The translations under genes and the position numbers were made by a program. From assembly GCA_902786465.1 (NCBI GenBank), contig CADACQ010000001.1, positions 1 to 64,000 of the forward strand: a stretch of 64,000 bases of DNA, read 5' to 3'. This document shows positions 8,018-16,594 of this stretch, piece by piece (within the stretch, counting starts at the first letter, position 1; the number at the start of each line of letters is the position of its first letter). Source of the DNA: an uncultured Eubacteriales bacterium. Lineage in GTDB: Bacteria > Bacillota > Clostridia > Christensenellales > CAG-138. The notes below the pieces were generated by a model. The model had not been told where the DNA came from. It saw only the letters and a program-made list of their open reading frames with translations, and did not search any database.

Positions 8018-9247
8018 ATGTTTGAACAGGATTTAGAGGGCGCATCCTTCGCCCAGATCAAGGTCATCGGCGTGGGCGGCGCAGGCTGCAACGCGGTGAA
8101 CCGCATGGTCCAGTACGGGCTCCAGGGCGTGGAATTCATCGCCGTGAACACGGATAAGCAGGCCCTGTCCATGAACAAGGGTGACAACAAGATCCAGATC
8201 GGCGAAAAGCTGACCAAGGGTCTGGGCGCAGGCGCCGATCCCGAGATCGGCCGCAAGGCTGCCGATGAGAGCCGGGATCTCATCCAGGAAGCGCTCCGCG
8301 GCGCGGACATGGTGTTCATCACCGCCGGCATGGGCGGCGGCACCGGCACGGGCGCAGCGCCCATCGTGGCCCAGTGCGCCAAGGAGATGGGCATCCTCAC
8401 CGTGGGCGTGGTCACCAAGCCCTTCACCTTCGAGGGCCGGGTCCGCATGCGCAACGCCGAAGCGGGCATCGAGAATCTGAAGCCCGCCGTGGACACCCTC
8501 ATCACCATCCCCAACGACAAGCTGATCGCTCTCGTGGGCAAGGCCTCCCTGCCCGACGCCCTCCGGGTAGCCGACGACGTGCTTCGTCAGGGCATCCAGG
8601 GCATCTCCGATCTCATCGCCGTGCCCTCCATGATCAACCTGGACTTCGCCGACGTGAAGACCATCATGAAGGAAAAGGGCATGGCCCACATGGGCATCGG
8701 CACCGCCTGCGGCGAGAAGCGGGCCAGCGAAGCGGCCAAGCAGGCCGTGGAGAGCCCCCTACTGGAGACCAGCATCGACGGCGCCAAGGGCATCCTCATC
8801 AACATCACCGGCGGTCCCGATCTGAGCCTGCTGGAAGTCAACGAGGCCGCGGAGCTCATCCAGCAGTCCGCCGATCCCGACGCCAACATCATCTTCGGCG
8901 CGGACATCGACGAGAGCATGGGCGACGCCCTTCGGATCACCGTCATCGCCACGGGCTTTGACAAGGCCGAGGTGGGCAAGCAGAGCGCCCAGCAGCCCCT
9001 GGTGTTCGGCAGCCGCCCCGCCCCCGCCGCGCCCCGGGCCTACAGCGCGCCCCAGTCCGTGCCCGCCTCCGCGGAGAACGCCTTCTCCGCCCGGCCCTAC
9101 GCCCAGCTGAAGGAGGAGGACGCCTCCAACCCTGAGCCGGAGGCCCCCCAGAAGAAGGAGAGCACCTTCACCGAGCAGGACATCCGCCGGGAGTACACCA
9201 ACCGTCCCGCCAACAAGCTGGACATCCCCGCTTTCCTGCGCAAGTAA
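8018..9247 (+). CDS. ftsZ: Cell division GTPase FtsZ
   Basis: 409 residues. It has the tubulin/FtsZ GTP-binding elements [13 protein letters not shown] (18-30) and the signature [10 protein letters not shown] at 106-115, and the synergy loop [11 protein letters not shown] in the middle. After the globular domain (to about 320) comes a linker rich in Ala, Pro and charge, then the conserved C-terminal peptide DIPAFLRK that binds FtsA and other partners. GTP-dependent polymerisation forms the division ring. The ribosome site AAGGGGG precedes the ATG. It is transcribed with ftsA and ends at a strong terminator. Confidence 0.99.
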   Translation: MFEQDLEGASFAQIKVIGVGGAGCNAVNRMVQYGLQGVEFIAVNTDKQALSMNKGDNKIQIGEKLTKGLGAGADPEIGRKAADESRDLIQEALRGADMVFITAGMGGGTGTGAAPIVAQCAKEMGILTVGVVTKPFTFEGRVRMRNAEAGIENLKPAVDTLITIPNDKLIALVGKASLPDALRVADDVLRQGIQGISDLIAVPSMINLDFADVKTIMKEKGMAHMGIGTACGEKRASEAAKQAVESPLLETSIDGAKGILINITGGPDLSLLEVNEAAELIQQSADPDANIIFGADIDESMGDALRITVIATGFDKAEVGKQSAQQPLVFGSRPAPAAPRAYSAPQSVPASAENAFSARPYAQLKEEDASNPEPEAPQKKESTFTEQDIRREYTNRPANKLDIPAFLRK

Positions 9248-9262
9248 AGCGAGCTGAACGCG

Positions 9263-9296
9263 AAAGCACCGGACGACGAACGTCCGGTGCTTTTTT
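9263..9296 (+). terminator. Intrinsic terminator after ftsZ
   Basis: Perfect 12-bp stem AAGCACCGGACG/CGTCCGGTGCTT (9264-9275 and 9281-9292) with a 5-base loop and a run of six T. Confidence 0.92.
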
Positions 9297-9302
9297 GCCG
9301 CC

Positions 9303-9331
9303 TTGACAGGGATTTTGTCGCATAGTATAGT
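9303..9331 (+). promoter_or_regulatory. Sigma-A promoter of the secreted protein gene
   Basis: Consensus TTGACA (9303-9308), 17 bp, TATAGT (9326-9331), immediately after the ftsZ terminator. Confidence 0.8.
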
Positions 9332-9384
9332 TGCAATAGAATAATGTCCCTGTCCGAAGGCCAGGCGGCAAAAGGAGGTACCCC

Positions 9385-10509
9385 ATGAAACGTCTCTTGA
9401 CATTGACCCTGGCCCTGCTGCTGGCGGTAGCGCTGGTCGGCGTGAGTAGCGCGACCAAGTACGCCTACGCGGAGGGCGATGGCGAGGAACCCGCCGAGGC
9501 CGCGGAACCGGTCAACCCTTATGTGGGCCTGTGGCAGATCACAGCCCAGCAGGACGGCGACGAATACGTCTCCCTGGCGGAGGCGAAGGAAAAGATCTAC
9601 ATGGACTTTTTGCCCAGCGGCGCCATCCATGCCGTCATGTACGACGGTGAGGACGCGGAAGACGACTACCTGGCCTATGTCGTGACCGGCGAGAACGCCC
9701 TGACCCTGTTCGAGGGGGACGAGCCTGTCCCCGCCGTATACGACCCGGAGACGGGCATCATCACCGCGACGTTCGTGGATGACGAAAGCACCTTCATGAC
9801 CTTCCTCCAGCGGGTCACGGCGGAACCCTTGCCGGACCTCTTCGCTCTGGTGGACTACTCCCAGGAGGAGCAGCAGTTCTACGGCTATCAGATCCGGAGC
9901 GAGGAACAGGTCTTAGACCTGGTGGAGTTTCTGGCCATCGTCGACGAGGACCCCTCCGACTACTATTGCCTGACGCTGCAGCCTGACGGCACCGGCCACG
10001 TCCAGTTCGGCAGCGAGAAGATGGGCGGCGACATCCAGTGGACCGAGACCCAGATCGTCGCCGTAGGCAACGAGGATAAGCCCGCCCCCTACACCTTGGA
10101 AAACGGCCACATCCTCATGGACATCGACGGCACCATCATGGATTTTGCCCCCGCCAGCGAGATCGAGGCCCTGATGGGGGTCAAGGCGTGGGAGCTGGAG
10201 AACAGCTCCGCCCAGATCCCGGAGGAAATGGCCGGCACCTGGGAGCTGACCAAGTGCAACGCGTATGGCTTCGAGCTCACGCCCGAGCAGATGGATATGA
10301 CCATGACCTTCATCCTGAACTTCAACGGCACCGCGATCCTCTATACCAACGACGCCGCGCCCGCCGGATACCGGCTGTCGGAGAAGAGCGAGGGCATCTG
10401 GACCCTTTCCTCCGGCGGCATAGAGCTCTTCGAGCTGCAGTACGACGGCGAGACCTTGACCATGGGCTACATGGGTGTCGATATGATCTTCGAAAAGACC
10501 GAAGACTGA
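9385..10509 (+). CDS. Secreted protein with three lipocalin-like repeats, function unknown
   Basis: 374 residues, ATG after AAAGGAGG. A signal peptide is clear: MKRLL, a Leu/Ala/Val core to about residue 24, and an A-Y-A site near residue 31 followed by an acidic stretch. The mature part is strongly acidic and seems to contain three modules of about 100 residues, the first and third opening with VGLWQIT and AGTWELT and all containing an F/L-x-P-x-G-x strand motif. This recalls small beta-barrel domains of the lipocalin type often seen in secreted clostridial proteins. No catalytic motif is visible. It is a single-gene unit between its own promoter and a terminator. Export is well supported; a function is not assigned. 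Confidence 0.8.
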   Translation: MKRLLTLTLALLLAVALVGVSSATKYAYAEGDGEEPAEAAEPVNPYVGLWQITAQQDGDEYVSLAEAKEKIYMDFLPSGAIHAVMYDGEDAEDDYLAYVVTGENALTLFEGDEPVPAVYDPETGIITATFVDDESTFMTFLQRVTAEPLPDLFALVDYSQEEQQFYGYQIRSEEQVLDLVEFLAIVDEDPSDYYCLTLQPDGTGHVQFGSEKMGGDIQWTETQIVAVGNEDKPAPYTLENGHILMDIDGTIMDFAPASEIEALMGVKAWELENSSAQIPEEMAGTWELTKCNAYGFELTPEQMDMTMTFILNFNGTAILYTNDAAPAGYRLSEKSEGIWTLSSGGIELFELQYDGETLTMGYMGVDMIFEKTED

Positions 10510-10525
10510 TCCGGATATAACGCAA

Positions 10526-10555
10526 AAGGAAGCCGTCCCCAGGGACGGCTTCCTT
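10526..10555. terminator. Bidirectional intrinsic terminator
   Basis: Stem AAGGAAGCCGTCCC (10526-10539) against GGGACGGCTTCCTT (10542-10555), with A and T runs on the two sides, between the convergent secreted-protein and ogt-nudix genes. Confidence 0.88.
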
Positions 10556-10565
10556 ATTTATTGAC

Positions 10566-11522
10566 TCAAAGCAGCCCTTCGGCTATCAATCGCTCCAGGA
10601 CCATGGCCTCCCGAAGGAGCATGGTGTGGTATTTTCGCTTGTAGTCGTTGGTCAGGGCCCTGTTTTGTTCGATGGCCTCCCCAGGCGTCACCCAGCGCAG
10701 GGTGTAGCCCTCCGCCGCCTCATAGCCGTCCAGCTCCTGGGGAACGATAGCAGAAGCGGAGGCCAGATAGTAGAAGTTGTCCTGAATGAACAGCGGCTCC
10801 TCGCTCCCCCGCTCGATCCGATGGACGAAACCGTAGGGCAGGATGCTCTGGGGGTCCAAAACCAGCCCCGCCTCCTCCCGGGCCTCCCGAAGGAGGGCCG
10901 TCTCCCGGCTCTCCCCCGACTCGATGCCGCCGCCGGGGAACTTGTAGTGTCCGTACTTTTGGCTGTAGACCATGGCCACCCGGCCGTTCTCGATGACGAT
11001 GGCCCGGGCGGAGGGACGGGAGAAGGCCTTGCCGCCCTCCGCATAGTCGCCCCGATCCAGGGTGAACAGCAGCCGCATGCGGCTCTCCTCCAGCATGAGC
11101 AGCCGCCGCTTGGTGTCCAATCCTCCCGCAAAGCCCGTCAAACTCCCGTCCGCGCCGATCACCCGGTGGCAGGGGATCAGGATGGCGATGGGGTTGTTGT
11201 GGACCGCCTGGCCCACAGCCCGGGGGGAGCCGCAGCCCGCCGCCTTCGCCAGGGCGCCGTAGCTCACGGTCTCGCCGAAGGGCACCTGGACCAGCTCTCG
11301 CCACACCCTTTGCTGGAAGGCCGTGCCCGCCGGGGAAAGGGGCGGCGTAGGGCCCGGATCGCGGCTCAAAAAATATTCGTCCAACCAGGCGAAGGCCGCC
11401 TCAAACAGGGGCAGGGCCGTGATCGGCTCCGGCGAGGGGCCGAAGCGAAGCTCCCTTAGGGAGGTCCCGTCGGAGGCGAGGGCCAGAGGCCCCACGGGGC
11501 TGTCGTATCGGGAATAAAACAC
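10566..11522 (-). CDS. O6-methylguanine-DNA methyltransferase fused to a NUDIX hydrolase
   Basis: 318 residues, read from GTG at 11522, six bases after AGGAGG. Residues 1-146 are an alkyltransferase: GTAFQQRVWRELVQVPFGET, then the active-site PCHRVIG with Cys118 and a C-terminal KRRLLMLEE. From residue 149 the chain continues in frame into a NUDIX domain with a complete Nudix box (198-220: GGIESGE..., REAREEAGL). The two activities would remove methyl groups from guanine in DNA and hydrolyse a nucleotide diphosphate, perhaps a damaged one. There is no stop between the parts, but GGAGGAG six bases before the internal ATG (Met149) could also start a separate NUDIX protein. It is 11 bp downstream of comEC. 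Confidence 0.9.
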   Translation of the reverse strand: MFYSRYDSPVGPLALASDGTSLRELRFGPSPEPITALPLFEAAFAWLDEYFLSRDPGPTPPLSPAGTAFQQRVWRELVQVPFGETVSYGALAKAAGCGSPRAVGQAVHNNPIAILIPCHRVIGADGSLTGFAGGLDTKRRLLMLEESRMRLLFTLDRGDYAEGGKAFSRPSARAIVIENGRVAMVYSQKYGHYKFPGGGIESGESRETALLREAREEAGLVLDPQSILPYGFVHRIERGSEEPLFIQDNFYYLASASAIVPQELDGYEAAEGYTLRWVTPGEAIEQNRALTNDYKRKYHTMLLREAMVLERLIAEGLL

Positions 11523-11533
11523 GAGAAACCTCC

Positions 11534-13000
11534 TTACACTAAGAACCACACCAGCGCGCCAGCGGCCATGAGCCCCCAGCCCAGGAAGGCGGGTTTTGTC
11601 CGGTTGGGCAGGAAATAGTCCGAAACGAACAGCATCCCTGCGAACCACAGGAGCAGGGCTATGCCGTTGCAGGGCGGCAGGGTCAGGCCTGCCACAGGCA
11701 CCAGCTCCGCCAGGGTGAAAAGATAGTACAACACGCCCTTGGGGAGCAGGGCCACGACCTGGGCCACCCCCGGCAGCAGCGGATAGAGGAGCACCGCGAT
11801 CCAGCCGGGGATCAAGAAGAGGGGCGCCGCCGGCAGCGCGAGGAGGGACAGGAGCACGCCCACCCAGGACACCTCCCCGCCCGACACGGAGAGCAGGGGC
11901 ATCGTGCCCAGGAACACGCCCACGGCCCCCGCCAGCAGGCCGCCCAGCCCATCCCGCTGGCCGTGCAGCAGGTCCGTCACGGGGCCGGTCAGGCAGCTGA
12001 GGCCCCAGATGGCCCCGAAGGACAGGCGAAAGCCGGAGGCCATGAGGAAGGACGGGTTGATAAGGAGCAGCAGCGTCCAGGCGCAGCCGATCTCGCTGAT
12101 GGAGTCGTCCTGCCGATCCAGCAGATGGGAGAACCGGACGACCAGCAGCATGATCGCCGCCCGCAGGGAGGAGGGCGAAAGGCCCGTCAGCAGGCAGAAG
12201 AGGAACAGCAGCAGGACGGAAAACAGGAACCGGAGCCACTTGCGCCGGCCCCGAATGACCCGCAAGGCCGCCCCGCAGACCACGCCCACGTGGAGGCCGG
12301 ACACGGTCAGCAGGTGCAGCAGCCCGCTGCGGCGAAAGGCCAGGAAGGTGAGATAATGGACGTCGTCCTTATCCCCGAACAGCATCCCCCGGGCGACGCC
12401 CCCGTTCTCCCCGAAGAGAGCGTCCGCCGACGCGCCCAGCTTCTCCCGCCAGCGAAGGGCCAGGCCGTAGAGGAGGTCCGCCCGGCCCTGCCGGACGGTG
12501 ATCTCCCCCGCCCCCTGGGCCGTGTACAGCACGGTCTTCAAGCCCCGGACCGCGCCCCGATCGTCGGGTGTCACCCGGGCCTGCAGGGACAGGGCGTCCC
12601 CGTAGGCAAGATCGGCGCGGAAGGGCACGGTGAGGGCCAGGGCTCCCGGCACCCGCCGCCCGTCCAGGGTCACCCGGTCCAATATCACGGTGGTCTCGCT
12701 CCGCTTCTGCTCCGGCGCGTCCATCACGGTGCCCGTGACCTCGTAGAGGCCGGGGACCACGTTCACCTGGGGCAGAGCCGCCCCGCGCAGGAGCAGCAGG
12801 CCCAGGAGCAGGGGCAAAGCGTAGACGGCCCTCCCCCGCCGCAGCAGGACCACGCCCAGGGCCAGGGCGACCAGGCCCAACAGAAGCAGCAGCCATCCGC
12901 CCAGGCGCAGGGCCAGCAGGGCCCCTGTCAGGGCCCCCGGGATGCCCCAGAGCATGGGCCGCTCGTTGAAATATCGACGTTGTCTCAGCCAGTCCTCCAT
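11534..13000 (-). CDS. comEC: ComEC/Rec2-family DNA uptake channel, short form
   Basis: 488 residues from the ATG at 13000. It has two N-terminal membrane helices (about 17-53 and 60-72), an OB-like domain (about 77-170), then the competence domain with LTVSGLHVG at 231-239 and many membrane helices to the C-terminus. ComEC carries single-stranded DNA across the membrane during transformation. B. subtilis ComEC is about 776 residues and ends with a metallo-beta-lactamase-like domain; that domain is absent here, and the next gene starts 11 bp on, so this is the short form. The predicted -10 box lies only eight bases before the ATG, suggesting a leaderless or nearly leaderless message. The long frame upstream of Met1 is the antisense of the sirtuin gene. 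Confidence 0.9.
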   Translation of the reverse strand: MEDWLRQRRYFNERPMLWGIPGALTGALLALRLGGWLLLLLGLVALALGVVLLRRGRAVYALPLLLGLLLLRGAALPQVNVVPGLYEVTGTVMDAPEQKRSETTVILDRVTLDGRRVPGALALTVPFRADLAYGDALSLQARVTPDDRGAVRGLKTVLYTAQGAGEITVRQGRADLLYGLALRWREKLGASADALFGENGGVARGMLFGDKDDVHYLTFLAFRRSGLLHLLTVSGLHVGVVCGAALRVIRGRRKWLRFLFSVLLLFLFCLLTGLSPSSLRAAIMLLVVRFSHLLDRQDDSISEIGCAWTLLLLINPSFLMASGFRLSFGAIWGLSCLTGPVTDLLHGQRDGLGGLLAGAVGVFLGTMPLLSVSGGEVSWVGVLLSLLALPAAPLFLIPGWIAVLLYPLLPGVAQVVALLPKGVLYYLFTLAELVPVAGLTLPPCNGIALLLWFAGMLFVSDYFLPNRTKPAFLGWGLMAAGALVWFLV

Positions 13001-13008
13001 ACGGAACG

Positions 13009-13037
13009 AGTATACCGCATATCCGCCTTTCGGTAAA
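13009..13037 (-). promoter_or_regulatory. Promoter for comEC with -10 next to the start codon
   Basis: On the minus strand TTTACC (13032-13037), 17 bp, TATACT (13009-13014), then eight bases to the comEC ATG. Transcription would begin at or next to the ATG. Confidence 0.5.
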
Positions 13038-13043
13038 GAGCCG

Positions 13044-13072
13044 TTGACCCATCCGGACGAATATGGTATACT
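13044..13072 (+). promoter_or_regulatory. Promoter for sirtuin-mrp, apparently leaderless
   Basis: TTGACC (13044-13049), 17 bp, TATACT (13067-13072), then only six bases to the ATG. No ribosome site fits in that space. Confidence 0.65.
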
Positions 13073-13078
13073 GCCCCT

Positions 13079-13801
13079 ATGAACGAGAAATTGAGACAAG
13101 TCATCGAAAACAGCCGCCGCATCGCCTTTTTGGGCGGGGCGGGCCTGTCCACAGAAAGCGGCATCCCCGACTTTCGCAGCGCGGACGGCATCTACAAGGC
13201 GCAGACCGCCTACGGCCACTCCCCGGAGGTGCTGTTGAGCCACGACTTTTTCTGGCGGCACACGGAGGTCTTCTACGACTACTATCGCAAGTTCCTCCTG
13301 TACCCGGACGCCAAGCCCAACAAGGCCCACAAGGCCCTGGCAAAACTGGAGCAGGACGGCAAGCTCACCGCCGTCATCACCCAGAACATCGACGGGCTCC
13401 ATCAGGCCGCGGGGAGCCGGAACGTGCTGGAGCTCCACGGCAGCGTCCACAGGAACTACTGCACCAAGTGCCGGAAGTTCTACCCCATGGAGTACATTCT
13501 GGAGAGCGAAGGCGTGCCCACCTGCAGCTGCGGCGGCGTCATTAAGCCCGACGTGGTCCTCTACGGGGAAGGGCTGGAGACGAAGACCCTGGTCTCCGCC
13601 GTCACCCACATCCAGCGGGCAGACACCCTGATCGTGGGCGGCACGTCGTTGGTGGTGTACCCGGCCGCCGGGCTCATCGACTACTTCTCTGGCAAGGAGC
13701 TGGTGCTCATCAATTTGAGCCGCACGGATCGGGATTCCGACGCCACCCTCTGCGTCCACGAGAAGATCGGCGAAGCATTGTCCTTCCTTTTGGAAGAATG
13801 A
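13079..13801 (+). CDS. cobB: NAD-dependent protein deacylase (sirtuin)
   Basis: 240 residues, typical of bacterial class U/III sirtuins. NAD-binding motifs are GGAGLSTESGIPDFRS (19-34) and TQNIDGLHQAAG (101-112); the catalytic base is H120 in LELHGSV; the Zn site is C128, C131, C149 and C151. The second Cys pair is C-x-C rather than the usual C-x2-C. Further on are KPDVVLYGE and GGTSLVVYPA. It would remove acetyl or acyl groups from protein lysines with NAD. The stop overlaps a possible ATG of the next gene, so it is co-transcribed with the Mrp ATPase. Confidence 0.96.
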   Translation: MNEKLRQVIENSRRIAFLGGAGLSTESGIPDFRSADGIYKAQTAYGHSPEVLLSHDFFWRHTEVFYDYYRKFLLYPDAKPNKAHKALAKLEQDGKLTAVITQNIDGLHQAAGSRNVLELHGSVHRNYCTKCRKFYPMEYILESEGVPTCSCGGVIKPDVVLYGEGLETKTLVSAVTHIQRADTLIVGGTSLVVYPAAGLIDYFSGKELVLINLSRTDRDSDATLCVHEKIGEALSFLLEE

Positions 13802-13836
13802 TAGAACGCAACAAGGAAAACGAAAGGGAACTAGTA

Positions 13837-14667
13837 ATGGAAGAATGCAATCATGATTGCTCCAACTGCTCCGCGAACTGCGACAGCCGGGACCCCAAGA
13901 GCTTTATCGAGCAGCCCCATCCCCTGTCCAAGGTGAAGAAGGTGGTGGCCGTTTTGAGCGGCAAGGGCGGCGTGGGCAAGTCTCTGGTGACCTCCCTGCT
14001 GGCGGTGAACACCCAGCGGGCGGGCTACCGGGCCGCCATCCTGGACGCGGACGTGACCGGCCCCTCCATCCCCCAGGCCTTCGGCATCCATGAGAAGGCC
14101 ACGGGCACCGAGGACGCCCTGTTCGCCTCCGAATCCAAGACCGGCATCCAGATGATGAGCATCAACCTGCTCCTGCCGGACGAGACCTCCCCTGTGGTGT
14201 GGCGGGGCCCCGTCATCGCGGGCGCGGTGAAGCAGTTCTGGACCGACGTGGTCTGGAAGGACGTGGACGTGCTGTACGTGGACATGCCCCCGGGCACCGG
14301 CGACGTGCCCCTGACCGTCATGCAGTCCATCCCCGTGGACGGGATCGTGGTGGTCACCTCCCCCCAGGAGCTGGTGGGCATGATCGTGGAGAAGGCCGTG
14401 AAGATGGCCGGGCTCCTGAACGTCCCCATCGTGGGCATCGTGGAGAACCTCTCCTACTTCGAGTGCCCCGACTGCGGCAAGAAGCACTATCTGTTCGGCG
14501 AGAGCCATCTCGAGGAGATCGCGAAGAAGAACGATATCCCCGAGACCGCCCGGATCCCCATCCAGCCCAAGCTGTCCGCCGCTGTGGACGCGGGTCTGGT
14601 GGAGCTCTACGAGGGACCCTGGCTGGATAAGCTGACGGCGTCGCTCCTGAAGGACGTGGAGGACTGA
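13837..14667 (+). CDS. mrp: Mrp/NBP35-family iron-sulfur carrier P-loop ATPase
   Basis: 276 residues from the ATG at 13837, eight bases after AAAGGGA; an in-frame ATG at 13798 overlaps the sirtuin stop and would add 13 residues. The N-terminus has a Cys cluster C4, C8, C11, C15, then the deviant Walker A SGKGGVGKS (41-49), LDADVTGPSIP (69-79), the PPGTGD motif (151-156) and the C-terminal metal pair C210-x2-C213. The family carries and transfers Fe-S clusters as a homodimer. The extra N-terminal Cys cluster is a known variant in anaerobes. It forms an operon with the sirtuin and ends at a hairpin. Confidence 0.95.
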   Translation: MEECNHDCSNCSANCDSRDPKSFIEQPHPLSKVKKVVAVLSGKGGVGKSLVTSLLAVNTQRAGYRAAILDADVTGPSIPQAFGIHEKATGTEDALFASESKTGIQMMSINLLLPDETSPVVWRGPVIAGAVKQFWTDVVWKDVDVLYVDMPPGTGDVPLTVMQSIPVDGIVVVTSPQELVGMIVEKAVKMAGLLNVPIVGIVENLSYFECPDCGKKHYLFGESHLEEIAKKNDIPETARIPIQPKLSAAVDAGLVELYEGPWLDKLTASLLKDVED

Positions 14668-14682
14668 CGGAACAATACTATT

Positions 14683-14708
14683 GGAAATGGCGCTTCGGCG
14701 CCATTTCC
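14683..14708 (+). terminator. Hairpin terminator after mrp
   Basis: Stem GGAAATGGCGC/GCGCCATTTCC (14683-14693 and 14698-14708) with a stable TTCG loop and a short, interrupted T tract. Confidence 0.7.
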
Positions 14709-14728
14709 TTTCGATAGAGGGGGAAAAC

Positions 14729-15856
14729 ATGAACCAAAGGCCCTTACCTGCCGGCCCATATGCCGTCGGCACCACCACATACACGGTCTATACCGACCGG
14801 GAGGAGCTTCGCGCCCCCGGCACCAGGCGGAGCGTCCCAGTCCGGGTCTACTACCCGACCAGCCAGGAAGCCGTCGCCGGTCTGAACAGGGCCCGCTACA
14901 TGTCCCGAAACGTGGCGGAGGGGCTCAAGAAGGCCATCCACGTGCCCATCCCCTACGACAAGCGAGAGGCGGCCGGGGACAACCTGTCCGAGTGCTACCC
15001 GGACGCGCCCTGGATAGAGGGCGGTCGGTTCCCGCTGGTGGTGTTCAACCACGGCCTGTCCTCCTACCGGGAGAGCAATTCTTTCCTGTGCCTGGAGCTG
15101 GTCTCCCAGGGCTACCTGGTCCTAGCCGTGGGCCATCCCTACGACGCCTGCTGCGCGGAGCTGGACGACGGCACCTGCATCTTTTTCGACGGAGAGCTCT
15201 CCAAAAAGCAGTACGATCCCCTGTGGGGCGGCATGCTGAAGGCCCTGCAGCTGACCCATTCCAAAGGTACCGACCGGGAGCTGGCTCAGCAGTTCGACGC
15301 GCTGCAGCAGCGATACTGCAAGCTCATCCTGAGCCGGGTGTCCGAATGGGAGCAGGACACCCTGGACGCCGTCGAATACGCCCAGCAAGCCTTCGGCGAC
15401 CGTATCGACGGGAGCGCCGGCATAGGGGCCACCGGCCATTCCCTGGGCGGGGCTGTGGCCTACATGCTATGCCTGGATCATCCGGATTTCGTCTGCGGCG
15501 TCAATCTGGACGGCGCTCTCTTCGGCAACACCGCGGGCAAGGTGCTCGAAAAGCCCTTTTTGCAGGTCAGCTGCCAGGGAAACGTCAAGGCAGAGACGAG
15601 AGCGTTCGTGGACCACACCAGGCCGGTCTACGGCGCCGTCTTCAAAAACATGCAGCATCTTGGGTTCACCGACATGAAGCACATGATGAACCTGAAGCTC
15701 CTGACGGGAAAGCTGGACGCGGACGTGATGCACGAGACCGTGTGCAAGCTCCATTTGGAGATGTTCGACACATATATAAAAAGGACGAAGGATCGGCCTG
15801 ATCTTGCGAGCAGCCAGGCGGTGACCATCACGGAATACGCCCCGGACGTGACCTGA
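14729..15856 (+). CDS. Alpha/beta hydrolase, PAF-acetylhydrolase-like
   Basis: 375 residues, ATG six bases after AGAGGGGG. The fold markers are FPLVVFNHGLSSYR (101-114, oxyanion side), GYLVLAVGHPYDA and the nucleophile elbow GHSLGG with S238; D261 in VNLDGALFG and H310 in MQHLGF are likely partners of the triad, in the order seen in platelet-activating factor acetylhydrolases. No signal peptide or lipobox is visible, so it is likely cytoplasmic. It probably cleaves short acyl or oxidised esters; the natural substrate is unknown. It lies between terminators as a single gene, with no convincing promoter seen. Confidence 0.85.
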   Translation: MNQRPLPAGPYAVGTTTYTVYTDREELRAPGTRRSVPVRVYYPTSQEAVAGLNRARYMSRNVAEGLKKAIHVPIPYDKREAAGDNLSECYPDAPWIEGGRFPLVVFNHGLSSYRESNSFLCLELVSQGYLVLAVGHPYDACCAELDDGTCIFFDGELSKKQYDPLWGGMLKALQLTHSKGTDRELAQQFDALQQRYCKLILSRVSEWEQDTLDAVEYAQQAFGDRIDGSAGIGATGHSLGGAVAYMLCLDHPDFVCGVNLDGALFGNTAGKVLEKPFLQVSCQGNVKAETRAFVDHTRPVYGAVFKNMQHLGFTDMKHMMNLKLLTGKLDADVMHETVCKLHLEMFDTYIKRTKDRPDLASSQAVTITEYAPDVT

Positions 15857-15868
15857 TCCGGCACCCTC

Positions 15869-15896
15869 AGGGAGGCGAGCGCCTCCCTTGCTTTTT
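15869..15896 (+). terminator. Intrinsic terminator after the hydrolase gene
   Basis: Stem AGGGAGGC/GCCTCCCT (loop GAGC) followed by TGCTTTTT. Its T tract overlaps the -35 box of the next promoter. Confidence 0.85.
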
Positions 15897-15916
15897 CCCT
15901 CCAAAGGGACTATACT
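15888..15916 (+). promoter_or_regulatory. Promoter of the 208-residue hypothetical gene
   Basis: TTGCTT (15888-15893), 17 bp, TATACT (15911-15916). Confidence 0.6.
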
Positions 15917-15943
15917 CTATGGGAACACAAGGAGGTGATCGGC

Positions 15944-16570
15944 TTGGATGCGGTGGCCGTTTTGCAGGAAAAATTTGCTTTGAAGGAGATCACGCCCGAG
16001 AAGTATCGGACCATGGGAAACCTGATGATGCGGTTCCATCTGGAGCAGTATGCAGTGGAGGGCCTTGGCAACCTGTGCGTGCTGAAGACCCGCGCCATGC
16101 TGGGGCTCATGAACCTGTTGACCGTGGTGGTGACGCCCAGCTCCGGGAAGAACGTGCCCTTCCTGCTCATCGACACCATGGACATGGGCAAGAAGCACCT
16201 CTGTTACGTGGAATATTACGACTGCACCGCAGGCGGCGCCGACAAGGATAAGCTGCTGGTCGCCAGCGCCCCCTACGGGGATGTAGCCGACTACGCCGAA
16301 AAGCCCGCCTGGTATGTGCAGGAGCGCATGGCGGGCTCCCTCATCAAGACCGGGGAAAAGGCCCGCCTCGAACAGATGGCCCTGGACGCCCTAAAGGCCT
16401 ACGCCCAGCAGGCCGCGGCCGCTCCCGTGAAGCCGGAGAACCTAGAGGGTCTCAAAGCCTTCCAGCAGCGGATGGTCCGGGAGGGAAACCCCTCCACCGC
16501 CGCCCTTACCAAGACCTTGGGCCAGGAGGGGGCTGAAACCTTCTTCAGGACCGTGGTCATGCCGGTGTAA
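15944..16570 (+). CDS. Hypothetical protein, 208 residues
   Basis: The start is taken as TTG at 15944, eight bases after AAGGAGG; the GTG at 15935 lies inside the ribosome site. No known family is recognised. The chain is soluble and mixed alpha/beta: an N-terminal helical part (1-50), a beta-rich centre containing TVVVTPSSGKNVPFLLIDT and CYVEYYD, then a helical C-terminus with an Ala-rich stretch near 150-160. No signal peptide, membrane segment or catalytic motif is apparent. The gene has its own promoter and terminator. Codon use and composition match the neighbours, so it is very likely real. Confidence 0.7.
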   Translation: MDAVAVLQEKFALKEITPEKYRTMGNLMMRFHLEQYAVEGLGNLCVLKTRAMLGLMNLLTVVVTPSSGKNVPFLLIDTMDMGKKHLCYVEYYDCTAGGADKDKLLVASAPYGDVADYAEKPAWYVQERMAGSLIKTGEKARLEQMALDALKAYAQQAAAAPVKPENLEGLKAFQQRMVREGNPSTAALTKTLGQEGAETFFRTVVMPV

Positions 16571-16594
16571 GGCCTTCCGACGACAACTTTTTCG

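Noticed and set aside
6535..8541. Minus-strand open frame extending the GH31 gene through ftsA into ftsZ (1328 codons)
   Set aside because: It is the antisense of ftsA and ftsZ in a GC-rich genome; the real GH31 start has an AAAGGAG site at 6531.
11523..12239. Upstream extension of the ogt-nudix frame
   Set aside because: It overlaps comEC out of frame; the GTG at 11522 after AGGAGG is convincing.
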